From Tamarix chinensis (taxonomy: Eukaryota; Streptophyta; Magnoliopsida; Caryophyllales; Tamaricaceae): a DNA stretch of 64,000 bases. Under the pieces are notes generated by a model. It was not told the origin of the DNA, did not search any database, and worked only from the letters and a program-made list of their open reading frames with translations. The DNA is taken from NCBI GenBank assembly GCA_030549775.1, contig CM060180.1, forward strand, positions 34,879,090-34,943,089, given 5' to 3'. Numbering within the stretch: position 1 is the stretch's first letter; each line of letters starts with the position of its first letter. Positions 13,701-24,828 of this stretch are shown piece after piece. Position numbers and translations under genes: made by a program.

Positions 13701-14245
13701 CATTAAAAAATAATGACCTCGGGACGAGAAAAACGCTTCCCGTTAAAACTACAGTAAATCCCATCAGCGGAAACCTGATTTATGGCCCTGATCAGAACAG
13801 TGTACCTATCTTCCATACCATCATTTCTGAATCGCATGAAACCAACCAAAAGGAAATTGAAGTTAAATAGCAATCAAATTCCATGAAAACGAAACATGGT
13901 AATAAAATAAAAACCTAATTCAAGCTCGGGGTATTGCCTGATGATGAGAAATTCAGAAACATTAGCAATTTGGGACCCAAAGAACCGGAGGAGATCATCA
14001 GAAGAGAAGTAATTGGGGACGGCAACGATTAGGAGGAGAGTTGATCGAGCAATGGGAACAAGAGGGTAAGAGCTGGAAGGGTGACGAGCGAGGACACGAA
14101 ATAGGTGGACAACGCCCCTGCGCTCAGTGATTTTAGGGTTAGGGTTAGCATTGGAAAGTTTGGAGGAGGAGGTGGTGTTGGATGAAGGTGGTGAATGAAA
14201 GAGAGGATGGTCTGTGTCGACTGAGTGGACTCGGATCGCGAACAT
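7775..14245 (-). CDS. BRIZ1: BRAP2/BRIZ-type RING and ZnF-UBP E3 ubiquitin ligase, 11 exons
   Basis: Minus-strand exons: 14245-13938, 13826-13718, 13593-13479, 13324-13227, 10791-10685, 10576-10333, 10088-10035, 9873-9730, 9613-9549, 8075-8021, 7933-7775. They total 1458 nt and 485 residues, and every junction keeps phase. Order: BRAP2 N-terminal domain (about 45-145, with VHLFR and VPNYFSSDDLLRF); RING (C173, C176, C192, H194, C200, C209, C212); ZnF-UBP (about 224-290, CVICGFIGCGRYKEGH, then GHWKDTQH); coiled coil (about 328-450); a basic tail ending GRRRK. In Arabidopsis BRIZ1 and BRIZ2 form a heteromeric ubiquitin ligase needed for seed germination, and length and order fit that family (recalled, not searched). 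Oddities: intron 1 (13937-13827) starts with GC, and residue 197, usually the RING His, is Gln. Introns 4 (2435 bp) and 9 (1473 bp) carry MITE-like inverted repeats. BRIZ1 rather than BRIZ2 is a tentative choice. Confidence 0.92.
9226..9455. mobile_element. MITE with imperfect terminal inverted repeats, in intron 9 of the BRIZ-like gene
   Basis: CTCCATTTCGTTCTTGGAAAG near 9232 is mirrored by CTTTCCCAAGAACCAGATGGAG near 9428-9450. The interior of about 190 bp is AT-rich and has no coding frame. The size and ends fit a miniature inverted-repeat transposon. The superfamily is not assigned because no clear target duplication is visible. Confidence 0.6.
11318..11450. repeat. Inverted repeat (degenerate MITE) in intron 4
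   Basis: AAACTAGTTTTTAGCT near 11353 is exactly reverse-complemented by AGCTAAAAACTAGTTT near 11418. TAAGTTATTTGAAG-like sequence lies outside the left arm, and AACTTTTGATATT outside the right. The structure folds as a hairpin and has no coding content. Confidence 0.55.
12320..12646. mobile_element. Possible MITE in intron 4
   Basis: GGCCTGTTTATGTTAATGG at the left and CAATCCAAATGGTCTAAA at the right are partly complementary, resembling the GGCCTGTTTGG ends common in plant MITEs. The interior contains mirrored GGTTAA and TTAACC motifs. The boundaries and superfamily are uncertain. Confidence 0.35.
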
Positions 14246-14876
14246 GGCTGACGGTTCTATGCTGTATAGAGCTCACGCCGAGATGGCGTGTCATATGAGA
14301 ATGGAAGTTGCTGGATAGCGTGGATCTATCGAAGTCCGTTTCGATCAGCGGGAGAAAAAGGCAGCCGTTATGGCTTTTTGGAATTTAATTTCATCGTCGT
14401 TAATGGTTCGTTTCAGGCAACCGTAGACTTTAAAATCTCTCCAAGTCAAAGGAAACGGAAAGTAATCGGATTAATATTTTAAAATATTATTTAAATAATA
14501 TTAATAAATGAGTGTTATCGTAACTTGTTAAGGTTGAGGTAAATGAATATATAAAAATAAATAAACAAATAATATTAATATTGATTGATTAAATAAAGAA
14601 TTTTTTTCCCTAAATTTGTACAAGGATAATTTTGTTCAATTATTTATAATCTTTATTTAATTTTTCCTACCTCTTTTGTTACCTTGGTGGGATCAGGGTA
14701 AAAAAAAATTAAGGCCAATGAAAGTAAATTATGAAAATAGCTTATTTTGAATAATTTAGATAAATTTTCTAAAAAATATCTCTAAAATAAATAAATAAAG
14801 GTGAATCATTTCATTTATTTTAAAACATGTGATCATTAATTAAAAAATATTTTTTATCTCATTTTTTAATACCGTA
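14246..14876. promoter_or_regulatory. Upstream region of the BRIZ-like gene
   Basis: This 630-bp region precedes the minus-strand start codon at 14245. It is moderately GC-rich to about 14470 and AT-rich beyond. It should contain the promoter and 5' UTR, but I cannot pick a reliable TATA box or start site. A 64-residue plus-strand frame at 14288-14482 has no recognisable similarity. Confidence 0.4.
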
Positions 14877-15205
14877 GAAAATATCTATTTTAGTTGTCTT
14901 AGACTATTAGTTTTTTTAGAGTTCCATTAGATATAAGGAATATATTGTTTACTCTTTTCTTTTTTATCCCTGCCTTTTATTCTAATCTAATGGTGGAAAG
15001 TCCAAGCTATTAATTTTCACCAAAATGATTTTTTTTAATACAATAGAAATATCTATTTGAGTAGCATTACACTTTTAGTATCATAGAGTTCCATAAGATG
15101 TGAGCAACGTACCGTTTACTCTGCTTCTTTTAATTCGAGTCATGTATTCCATATATTCTAATCTAATGGCGGAAAGTCTAAGTTCTCAATTCTCAACGTA
15201 ATAAG
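14877..15205. repeat. Diverged tandem duplication, unit about 168 bp
   Basis: Unit 1 starts with GAAAATATCTATTTTAG at 14877 and unit 2 with GAAATATCTATTTGAG near 15046. Both continue in the same order through AGAGTTCCATTAGAT/AGAGTTCCATAAGAT, CGTTTACTC-like sequence, and TTCTAATCTAATGGYGGAAAGTC. No coding sequence is seen. Confidence 0.75.
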
Positions 15206-15389
15206 TAGCTTTCATTAGAAATCACCGTACACACATGCATACTAGATCTTCACCCTTACAATACACAAAGAAATATTTAAATCTAAGTATAATTTAAAAT
15301 TGATAATCTAAGCATTTAAGGATAAATAATAGTAAGTTAATAAAAATTAATTTAATGCAAGATTTATATATATATAATTACATGATCGG

Positions 15390-16455
15390 ATTTTTTTTAA
15401 ATACTTCCTTGAATGTGTCATGATTAGCTCGTCATCGCATATCAAAATATTTCAACATCCATAATTTGTGACTCTAGAAATAACAATATATAATTGACCA
15501 TGATTGAATATTAAATTTAAAAAAAATTATGTCACATTCATAAGATATTGACCTTGACTTATATTGATTGTCATTATGTATGAAACAATCAATAGGAATT
15601 GTTTTCGGTAAAAATTTAAAAGGCATTCTTAGATCAGATGTTATCAATAACATTCTTGGCAACAAAACTTTAAGACTAGCATTGCTTTCGCCTAATATTT
15701 TTCCTTCCAAAACATGACTTTTCAGCTTCGTTATAACCATCCTAGTACCATCGCATAGCTTAAGTGAATGATGCATATTCCTTAATAGCATAACTAGTGT
15801 ATCAACCTTCAAGTTCAATACGTGATTAGGCATGCCAAAGCACTTGATGTAATACAAAAGTTTTGGAGTATGTAGGTCTTGCAACATGTCATTATTCGAA
15901 TATAATTTGCATATGATATTTGAGTTGAAATGTGTCTTCCCTTTTAAATGAGTTGTCTGATAACATGTACTCATTTATTGACTTGACGATGTAAAGAGTC
16001 AATGCTAATATGGATCTTCCTTGAAAATAAGTATCATCAGTAATGTTGCTCTTGAATTATAAATACATGTTTTCCACAATAGTTGAAATTAGATCGTTGG
16101 AATTTTCAATGTAATATTATCTAGAATTTCAATGGTTACGAGGATCTTACTAGGGCCTCCAATGGTTGTAATCCAATCTAAAAATTGTTTTAAGTCCATA
16201 AACTTATCAATTGAGTTGATGCTTTGCAGCCTCGTATTTTATTGGCAATCATAATATCTTACGGTCCTTCCATATGTATAAATAGTTTAGAGTTGCATGA
16301 GCAATGTCTTGTTGGCTTTCCTTTAGAATGATGAGTATACCTTATATATCTCCACCATGAACAATTTTCTTTCCTCTAAAATAATTCTCAAAGCTAAATT
16401 TATCATTGAACCATAAAATATCCCTCATGGTTTCATCCAATGCCTCAAAATAATA
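15390..16455 (-). pseudogene. Helitron PIF1-type helicase remnant, C-terminal part
   Basis: On the minus strand this encodes the later half of the PIF1-like helicase of plant Helitrons. Recognisable blocks are GMPNHVLNLKVDTLVMLLRN, LCDGTRMVITKL and SDLRMPFKFLP (15650-15850). A frameshifted tail follows, related to the family's SHGQLYVALSRV end, running to an EVFKK-like end near 15395. Upstream of it (16455-16100) are EALDETMRDIL, GGDI and SQQDIAHATLNYLYIW. Stops and frameshifts show it is dead. It continues at 32598: an LTR element has split it, and the flanks share the duplication TAATA. The helicase normally unwinds DNA in rolling-circle transposition. No Rep domain or Helitron termini were identified. 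Confidence 0.85.
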
Positions 16456-18480
16456 TGAAATGTCCCAGAATTATTTATTTTATGAGATATAATTAAGTAA
16501 GGGATTATTAGGAAATTAATTAAATTATTTATTTTATTTTGAATAGGGAGGAAGTAATTAGGGAAAATTAATAATAATTTGTAAATATTTTTATAAAGGA
16601 AAATTTGGGCTTTTTGCTAATTAAAAATGGATTTAAGAGAAATATTTTTTTAAAAAACCCTAAATTAGTTTTAAAAGGAAATTTAATATTATTTTTATTA
16701 AATATTTTATCCTAATTATCCAAAATATTCTAATTAATTTATTAACCCCAAACCACTACAATTTCCTTTTTCCTTTTCCTTTTTTCCTTTTTTTTCTTCT
16801 TTTTCTTTCTTTTCTTTTTTTTTCTTTTTCTTCCCTCTCGCCGGATTGGGCCTGGAGTGCGGCCCAATCCCTTCTCTTTTCCTTCTTTCCTCACGCGGCC
16901 CAGCGCCACTCTTCCTTTCCTTCATTCTTCCAATGCGGTGTTTTGTCCTTTATTTCCTCAGGATGCCGCGTTTCATTAAAGGCCTTATAACAGCTGCCGA
17001 CCGGCCCGGTTCCCCCTTCCTTTTCTTTTCTTTCTTTTTCCCCCAACCGCCTGGCTCATCTTCTTCTTCTTCCTCCTTCCTCCGGCATCGTCCACCTGTA
17101 GCTTCGAAGGCTGAAAATGGTGCCGCCAGCCATACGTGTTGTGACCGCCTTTCTCCCGCCCATTCTCTTCCCCTCGACGCACACTCCAATTTGAACCGCC
17201 CCACTTCCCTTTTCTCCCCACGTTTGCCCCCATTTTCCCTTACAAAGGTCGGGCACGATTTGAAATTGTGTTGACCGATCAACACCATAACCATCCCATT
17301 TTCACACCGACTTTGACCTCCTGGTAACCTCCAGAACGCGAGCCTAGCCTCTACCATTATAAATACCCCTCTCATGGTCTGAATTCGAGCTTTCTTTTCC
17401 CCGAAACCCTAAGTGTAAGTTTGTGCGCCGCCACCACTTTAGACGCACTTTCCTCCGCCGTTAGCCAACCTCACCACCGTCTATGCCTCCCAAACTCTTC
17501 CCTACAACGCCCTCTAGCTAACTAAACCATCCACAACCTTCGATTCTTCTCGCACGGGCCACCATAACTATGCAAAGTTTACTAGTCCTCTCACCAGAAA
17601 TTTTTACCTCAAAACCTTAAACCATCGCCCACCACCACATCTACCGCTTCTACCACCCTCTGAACCACTCAAAAACTCTTGCTAATTCTCCTCCATCGAC
17701 CCATAAACTTCTTTTCTTTTTCTCCTTCCCCCTTCCCTCTTTGTCTTCATTTTCGCCTCTTTTAGATCACTTTTTCGGCCACCTCCAAGCACCACCGCTG
17801 GTGCCACGCCGGTGCCACCCATCCCCGCCAACTCAAGGTGAAACCCTAGACCTTTTCAACACTTCCTTTCGATTTATTGAGAATTATTCTGCTTTTATCC
17901 TAATTTTTAATGTTATTTCAATTTTAATTATTATTATTATAATTATTATTGTTGTTGTTATCAACTGTAACCTAATTGCTAAATTTTGTTGACAGGTTTG
18001 GGAATATTCTTGAGTTAGATAAATTATTATTCTCGAATTTTAGTTATGTAATGGAATTATTACATGTTTACTATTATTATTAATATTAATAATAATATTA
18101 TTATTATTAGTGTAATTATTTATTTAATATTGTAATTATTTCAGGGGGGTCGAAACCTAAAATTTTAATTAGGTCTAGCACCCTTGCTTTTTATTACTAT
18201 TATTAGCATTTTTAACATTATTACTAATTATATTATCATTATTATCTTTATTAACTTTTATATTATAAGTATATATATAGTATTAATATCATTATTACCA
18301 TTATCGAATAGTATTAGTATTAAATGGGATGGTTTCGAAAGCCACCTTGTAATTTTAAGATTTATGGTATTATTAATGATATGAATCTCCAAAATTTGTA
18401 TTTAATTAATTTTGATAATTGTTGTAAATCATTTTATACTTATAATTGTTTGTCTTATTGTGTGATTGATTAGGCAGTAT
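16456..18480 (+). mobile_element. Left part of a solo type B LTR
   Basis: This starts TGAAATGTCCCAG at 16456, directly after TAATA, and has the same order of blocks as the complete type B LTR at 38197-43435 read in reverse: AT-rich start, polypyrimidine tract (16765-16835), GC-rich block with GCGGCCCA motifs (16850-17850), then triplet repeats with GGGGTCGAAACC-like sequence (17925-18360). The matching right part lies at about 30225-32592, followed by TAATA. The right edge here is approximate (18.36-18.48 kb), because an inserted Ty3/gypsy element begins in low-complexity sequence. Confidence 0.75.
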
Positions 18481-19224
18481 TAATGCAGCACATGGAGGAT
18501 GGCTTTAAATTGCCGTAGCTGCTGAAGTTTTGTTGCAGAAATGTATTTTTTGTTATGTAATCCCATGTGATGCATTTGCCGGCAGAAATTGGCTAATGGG
18601 AATTAGGTTGGTTGTATAACCCGCCACCCGATCCATGGTTAATGGATTAGTTGGATTGTGGGTTAATCAACCCTTAATAACCATGATTAGCTAGAATTAA
18701 TCTTAGCTGATGGGAATTGATGCATAAATATTTCCTTGTATTTTAGGGGTTTGGAGTTGTATTTTTGGGCTGGTCGAATTGTCCAGCATCGACCCTCCCC
18801 TTCTTTTGTGTATTTGGGTTGTTTATTGGGCTGCGTCGGCGAGTATGGGCTGATTGTGTATAGTTGCGTTGTGTATTTGTATACGGTATTGTACGCCATA
18901 TAAATATGGCATATACGGCATATTGGACGATAGTTTTTGGCTGAATAAGAAATTGACTCTGACTTTTCTCAATCTCTCTCTCTCTCGTGTTCTCTCTCTC
19001 TCTCTCGGCGAATCTCTCACTCGCATCTTCTTCTACTTCTGCTCCCTGTCTTCGATCGATTCTTGATCATTCCTGCTTCTCAAATTCAATTGCCGTTTTC
19101 ATACTATGCTTCTGAGTTCTTAAATCTTCCTTTGGAAAGTTCCTTAGGCTGATTCCGGCGAATCGAACCCCGCGCTCGATTATTTTCTTCGATCCTTTTG
19201 AGAAACCCTAACAGGTTTCCATCA
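18481..19224 (+). mobile_element. Probable 5' LTR of the inserted Ty3/gypsy element
   Basis: The sequence ends CCATCA at 19224, two bases before a tRNA-iMet type primer site, as an LTR should. It holds a TATA box (ATATAAATA at 18898-18906), a CT-rich tract (18970-19012) typical of the start of plant transcripts, and then a U5-like stretch. The left limit is a guess, because the 3' LTR that would define it has been lost. The segment does not match the type B LTR, so it belongs to a different element. Confidence 0.55.
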
Positions 19225-19226
19225 TT

Positions 19227-19239
19227 TGGTATCAAAGCC
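19227..19239 (+). other. Primer binding site (tRNA-iMet type)
   Basis: TGGTATCAAAGCC is complementary to the 3' end of initiator methionine tRNA (canonical TGGTATCAGAGCC, one mismatch). It lies two bases after the presumed LTR end and 668 bp before the gag start codon at 19907. Confidence 0.8.
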
Positions 19240-19977
19240 TCGATTATTCGAGTGCTCGTGGTTTAATTGTTGCTACTAAGTTCTTTTTTACTTCTGGTTC
19301 ATTATTTGTCGTTTTCACTAACCCTACTTCTAAAGTGTGAAATTTAGGGTTTGCAAACAACGAAGGGTTTTGACAATTTTCGTCGCACTTAAGCCGGCGA
19401 TCGGAGTGTTGTGTCTGCTATTTCGAAGTTTCTTGGAAGAAAACCCTAAATCGTTGGCGATTTGTTGATTAGGGTTCGGTCAAGAATTTGGATCTTGACT
19501 ATTCTTGAGACGTACTTTTTGATTGGTAAACTCGAACCGTATTTTGTTATATACTACTATCTGTGATAATTAATTTACAAATTTCTTTCAAAATATTATT
19601 CTGTCCCGCTTGATAAGTGTACAGGTTAAGTAACAGGCGAACCTTTTGGTTTCGGGAAAGGAGTAAGACCTCCAAGAAGAGGGGTCCTTTATTAATTGGA
19701 TTAATTGTTTAAGTGCTCGTGGTAATATCGTTCTTTCTCACTTATCTATCATTTTCGATCTAATATTTACCTGGAAATTCTGTATAGTCTGTGTTGTTGA
19801 TATATCTGATATTCGTTGATACTGTAATATTCTTATAACTAGATTGCGTAATCGTGTTTAATTGTTTGTGATTGTTTTTAATTGATAATATTAAGGAAAT
19901 CTCATAATGTCTAACAACGGGCAATATGTTAATCAATCTGTTTCCAGTAATGATCTATTAGAAACTCTTAGGACTTT

Positions 19978-22475
19978 TGTAACACCCCCAAATTTACTAC
20001 TGAAAAATTTCGTTTAAATCGAAGTTTTAGCGGAAGCAAGAAAATTAAAACCGTAAATTCGGGGGCATTACCGCCACACTTAGTACCAGATCGATCCATA
20101 ACTACCGACCCGATACTAAGTGCTAAGGCTATAAAGAATAAAACTAGAAACGAATCATTCATAAAACACGAATTCTACAAATCAGAGTGCGAAGGTAAGA
20201 AGTTACATTCCGAAATACAATTCAAAAGATCCATATATCAGAATACTTAAGATAACGAAATCGCAAGATACGATAAGACCCTTCAAAAGTTAAATACGAC
20301 ATTTGTATCCTCTAAAGACAATTATGATTAAACCATACGATTTTCGAAGGTAATTGTCCGGACCACTTACTCACTCATATCCAGCCTTCCACCCCAACTT
20401 AGTAACTGATCAGGACCTGCATCAAAGGTCTGCTCCCCACCATCGGTGGATCATCACAGGACCCGGTTAATCAAGGCAGTATCAGTACGGGTCCAGTACT
20501 GAGTAAGGCGTAGACGCTAAGCATACAATCACACACAATCATAAAAGCAACATGCATATATACACAAGATACATGATCAATACGTCAGCCATACATCAGG
20601 ATAAGTAAACGGAAAGCTGAATCATGCTCATACAATGTCCGTTATTTCTTATTATGAGAATAATCTCTTTTACCAACAGTCTTTATTTAACCTGTAAGCA
20701 CGGGGACCTCCACTATTATAGCCGGTGGTCCGGAAATATAATCACAGGGCAGCACGCCTCTGACCACTATTAATAACCGGTGGATCGGACTGGCCCCGCA
20801 CTTACATGGTGTTCCACTGTAAGCGGTTAGTATTTTTCCTGATTTAACTTATTTACTTTGGATGTACTGAGCCGAGATCCCTCCACTATTATAGCCGGTG
20901 GTCCGGAAATAAACACAGAGCAGAACGCCTCTGACCACTATTAATAACCGGTGGATCGGACTGGGCTCGGCTCAACAATCTCACTTCCCGATTTAACTTA
21001 TTAGTTTGGGTCTGTCGAGCCCGGATCCCTCCACTATTGTAGCCGGTGGTCCGGAAATATAATTACAGGGCAACACGCCTCTGACCACTATTAATAACCG
21101 GTGGAACGGACTGGGTCGGGCTCATCAGTATTTCACTTTAAGCAGTTAATGTCTTATTCGTATCTTATTGAATCATATCAGGTCCTTGACATGCATAAGT
21201 CATTCACCACATTCATGCACATAATAACAAATGGTAAAATTCCACATTCATAACAATACTTTGCTCAATAATACACATGATAACACCAAACAACTCGAAG
21301 CAGCCATACGAACCATGATTGTCCACACCAAGCCATGGTTAACCACTCTTAACCCTCTTTAACCGTAACAACCCAAATTCCATCATGAGAACCCTAATAC
21401 CACCATAATCATTAATACCACTAGGAGACCATAAATACCACTCTGTAAACCCCAATACCACCTTGCAACCCTAATACCACCATAAGCCATGAATACCACC
21501 AAGTAATCATTAAAACCACTATATAAACTCCAATACTACCCATCATATCACCAAGCAACAGACTTCCCCATGCAACCTTAATTTATACCCACCTTTTTGT
21601 TTACTTAATTCCACTTTCTCCTCATTATTTCCCAAATGGTGAACTCCTTAGGTCGTCCATACCTTGTTTAGCCAACATACTCCCCTTTGGTCATTCTAAC
21701 CTCTTATTTTTCTTTTTCAAGTTCCCTCACTTCACCACACTCCCTCACATCACCCAACCTACATGTCGTAGGGGTCACGTCACATCACACCACATCACAA
21801 CACATCACACTACATCACAGCATATTAGCACACGAAGACTAGGATACGGGGACGTACCTCGGATCCATGCAGCGCTTCACAAACAAGCATACAGTATACA
21901 TATTATAACACCCAATTGTACAAAGCATATAAGACACTTAAAACATGCAGAGCACACAAGAGCCTTAGTTACGTCCTTACCTAAATCGGCGCCGGGCTTG
22001 GAGCACGCTCCTACACCTCTTGGGGTTTGACCCGGTTAACCTAAAAGAGGGAAAGAGATCCCTAGTTCGTGGGTCCACGAGAAAGCTTTCCAAACGAAAA
22101 ACCGACGGATCGGGGCAAAGGAAGGCCGGGGAAGCTTCGTCGGGGAACAAGGGCTGCTCGCCGGTGATCGGCGAGGCTTGCCGGAGCCGGACGGTGGCAG
22201 TGCTGCCTGCGGTTGCTTCTCCTGCGCGCAGCTGCTGTGGTGGCTCGGCTTCAGTCGCTGCTGCTCCTGCGCGGCTGCTGTGCTGCGTTGGTCGATCGCC
22301 CGTTGTGGCCGACGGTGGTTGGCGAGGAGGAGCTGGGGGAGCTGAGGAGAAGAGGTGGTGAGGGAGGCTGGGGTCTTGGGCTGGGTTGCGAGAGCAGAAG
22401 GGCAGGGGAGCAGGTGCAGGGAAAGAGAAGAGAGAAAGAAAAAAAAAGAAGGGATGGGGGTCGGGGTCCCGATCC

Positions 22476-22510
<35 letters not shown>

Positions 22511-23358
22511 AGCAAGTATCATTAATATTAAAAGCTTAAAAATTAATATTGGAAGATTTTATCAAAAATTTATTAAATCAAAAATTTATTTCGAACGGAT
22601 CTGAAGGCTTAAAATTAGTAAAAAGGCTATATAAAGAATTTCGAAAATATTTTCGGAAAGATTTAACAACGGACGTAAAAATTTATATTATTTACGGAAA
22701 TACATTATAAGACCTCAAAATAATATTTAAAAGCATAAAAGTAAATATTTAAATTAAATTCTAATAAACCGAGACTAATTTAAATAATTTCCGAAATCGG
22801 TTTTCCGTAAACCAAAAATCGTAAAATGGAAGAAAATTAATTCCGGAAAGAAATTCATCAATAAACTCCGAAATCTTTTTAATTTAAAACTTCTCGAAGA
22901 TATTAACAATTTTCGAAAACGAATAAATTTAAAGTTGGAAATATTTTCTACGGATAAAATCATTAAAATAAATTTAACTATTTAAATAGAAATTCTATAA
23001 TTTAATTAATATATTTCATTAACGAAATATAACTTTAAAACAAGGTCGTAAACACATGCCGAAGATATAATCAAAAACGAATTAAAAATATTAAAACCCA
23101 AAATACGAGAAAGAACGGGAATATATATTTTTAACCGAAGATCGAAATCATAAGAATATAATAAAATCACTGTCGTGAACGAATTTGTCTAGAATGATTC
23201 GCAACGACAATGATCAATTACACTCAATTATGAATTCGAAATCATCGATAAATCCGTAAAACGAAACGAAATTAGAATAATTAATTATTTACATCAAATT
23301 ACGCTAATAAAATCATTAAACTCAATAAATCTGGATTTTAAAAATACGGGGTATTACA
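19978..23358 (-). repeat. 3' LTR of the LARD-type element (type A LTR)
   Basis: A 3381-bp LTR. It contains an internal array of CCACTATTA...CCGGTGG modules (20700-21125), AACCCTAATACCACC repeats (21390-21500), a GC-rich block (22040-22400), a poly-T run ending at 22505, and an AT-rich end. Short plus- and minus-strand frames in the GC-rich block are identical in both LTRs because the LTRs are copies. They show no known domain. Confidence 0.95.
20700..21125. repeat. Three spaced dyad modules within the LTR
   Basis: CTCCACTATTRTAGCCGGTGGTCCGG occurs near 20710, 20881 and 21029. Each is followed about 50 bp later by CTGACCACTATTAATAACCGGTGGAWCGGA. Each module carries two CCGGTGG dyads and a GC-rich spacer. 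Related CCGGTGG/CCACCGG modules occur in the type B LTRs (31500-31860 and 38970-39270). The twin copies in the other LTR lie 4851 bp to the right. Confidence 0.9.
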
Positions 23359-23373
23359 TCACTACCCCCTTAA
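23359..23373 (-). other. Polypurine tract of the LARD-type element
   Basis: On the minus strand TTAAGGGGGTAGTGA lies immediately before the 3' LTR start TGTAATACCCC, where plus-strand DNA synthesis is primed. The same 15 bases recur inside the element at 24527-24541. Confidence 0.8.
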
Positions 23374-24813
23374 AAAGGAACTTCGTCCCCGAAGTTCGGG
23401 AAAACCTAGGTAGTGGAAACTTGACAAAATAATTGAATAAAACATTGACCACAATAAATAGGTTAAAGTAGGTCCGAAGAAAATAAAACAATGTTTACGA
23501 AACCAAACCAAGCGAAGTGAATAAAAACATGGCATAGGAAGTAAAGTAAGAGAAAGAGAATTGATATTTAGTAGATCAAATACGATGGAATTCAAACAAG
23601 GAAGAAATACAGACTTAAAGTCAAATAAGTTACGAAAATACTGTTGTTAAAATAAAGTCTTACAAGAGAATAACAAAAGTATAACATGAAGTTCAAATAG
23701 AATAAAGGAACGAAAACTTTAATGATTAGACAACCCTAATAACACCACTAATACATAATATGCACATAAAACCTTATACACTGAGTTATCTCTATAACAT
23801 CGTACAAGAAAACAAGGCTAGCACTTGGCTCAATGACTCATAAAAGGTCCTCTTCCGCATCAACCACACATACCTAAGTCAAAGGATATTCTTGACCCAA
23901 AACACTTTACTAACAAGCTCTCTAATCTACGCTTTAGCCATGATAGTCTAAACACTTAAATTTAAAAATGCTACTACTATAGCAACTACAGCGTTTGAGC
24001 CCACAATTTTTATTTATCTGCAATTCGTTCATAGTTCTCATCATGCAAGGCAAAACTTAATACACTATCACTCATGAGCAACCAGAAAAGAAATTATGCC
24101 TATTTTACGAGGAAGGGTCTTCATACATTAATGCTAAAATTACTATCACAAAACACAGAATGGAAACAACCTATGATTGAATGATAATCGATGGAAACTA
24201 GATATAAAACCCATAATGAAAGTTATACTGCATCATTAAGATTACTAGGGTAAATTAGGCACCCTACACCTTGATTATAAAAACAAACACCTCTATCTAA
24301 GCCTTAACCTTAACATTATCACAATTCTAAATTTCTCCCAATTGAAATGATATATCTACTTAAACATCACTATCAGGGTTTCAAACCTAAATTTCCTAGA
24401 ACTCAAAAAGTAAAATTACTCCATCAAAATAGGTTATTATTTATGTCACATCACCCTATATCCGATAAGGTATACCTTAAGGTTTTTGACCCACAAAACC
24501 TACAAGACTAGGTTAACCTAGTGGGGTCACTACCCCCTTAAGAGCAAACTAATTACAAAACCATAATAATCGCAATATGTAAAATGCAGACTTAACAAAA
24601 ATCAGGCACGTAAAACAACAAATGATCACATATAAGGATAAAATTACAACAACAATCACAAGGCCACTTACACTACCCAATCTCACTATCCTCACAAGCT
24701 AATCCGGATTTGAACAAAAATCATTTGAAAGAAGTGAAATACATTATCGTTTTAAACATTTAGGATCGTGAGAACCGAATCTCTAACCGAAAGCCGATTC
24801 TCAACAACCAAAA
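23374..24813 (-). other. Interior of the LARD-type element, no coding sequence
   Basis: About 1.44 kb of AT-rich sequence between the LTRs. All frames are short on both strands and none resembles gag or pol. A second polypurine-like copy lies at 24527-24541. Confidence 0.85.
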
Positions 24814-24825
24814 GCTCTGATACCA
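24814..24825 (-). other. Primer binding site of the LARD-type element
   Basis: The minus strand reads TGGTATCAGAGC, an exact match to the usual plant tRNA-iMet primer complement, three bases after the 5' LTR end. It sets the orientation of the element. Confidence 0.92.
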
Positions 24826-24828
24826 ACT

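Noticed and set aside
15230..15390. Possible Helitron 3' terminus (CTAG near 15243 with a downstream context)
   Set aside because: No convincing hairpin precedes the CTAG, and no copy is available to define the end.
16846..17375. Overlapping frames of 66-142 residues on both strands
   Set aside because: They fall in the polypyrimidine and GC-rich part of a type B LTR. The related LTRs at 4.4-4.9 kb and 42.5-42.9 kb give different frames.
19968..20162. Minus-strand frame of 64 residues with a hydrophobic start, repeated at 24801
   Set aside because: It lies at the end of the LTR and runs across the LTR boundary into different flanking sequence in each copy. No family is recognised.
21977..22539. 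Several overlapping frames of 70-181 residues on both strands, repeated at 26871-27466
   Set aside because: They lie in the GC-rich block and poly-T run of the LTRs, overlap on both strands, lack known domains, and are duplicated only because the LTRs are copies.
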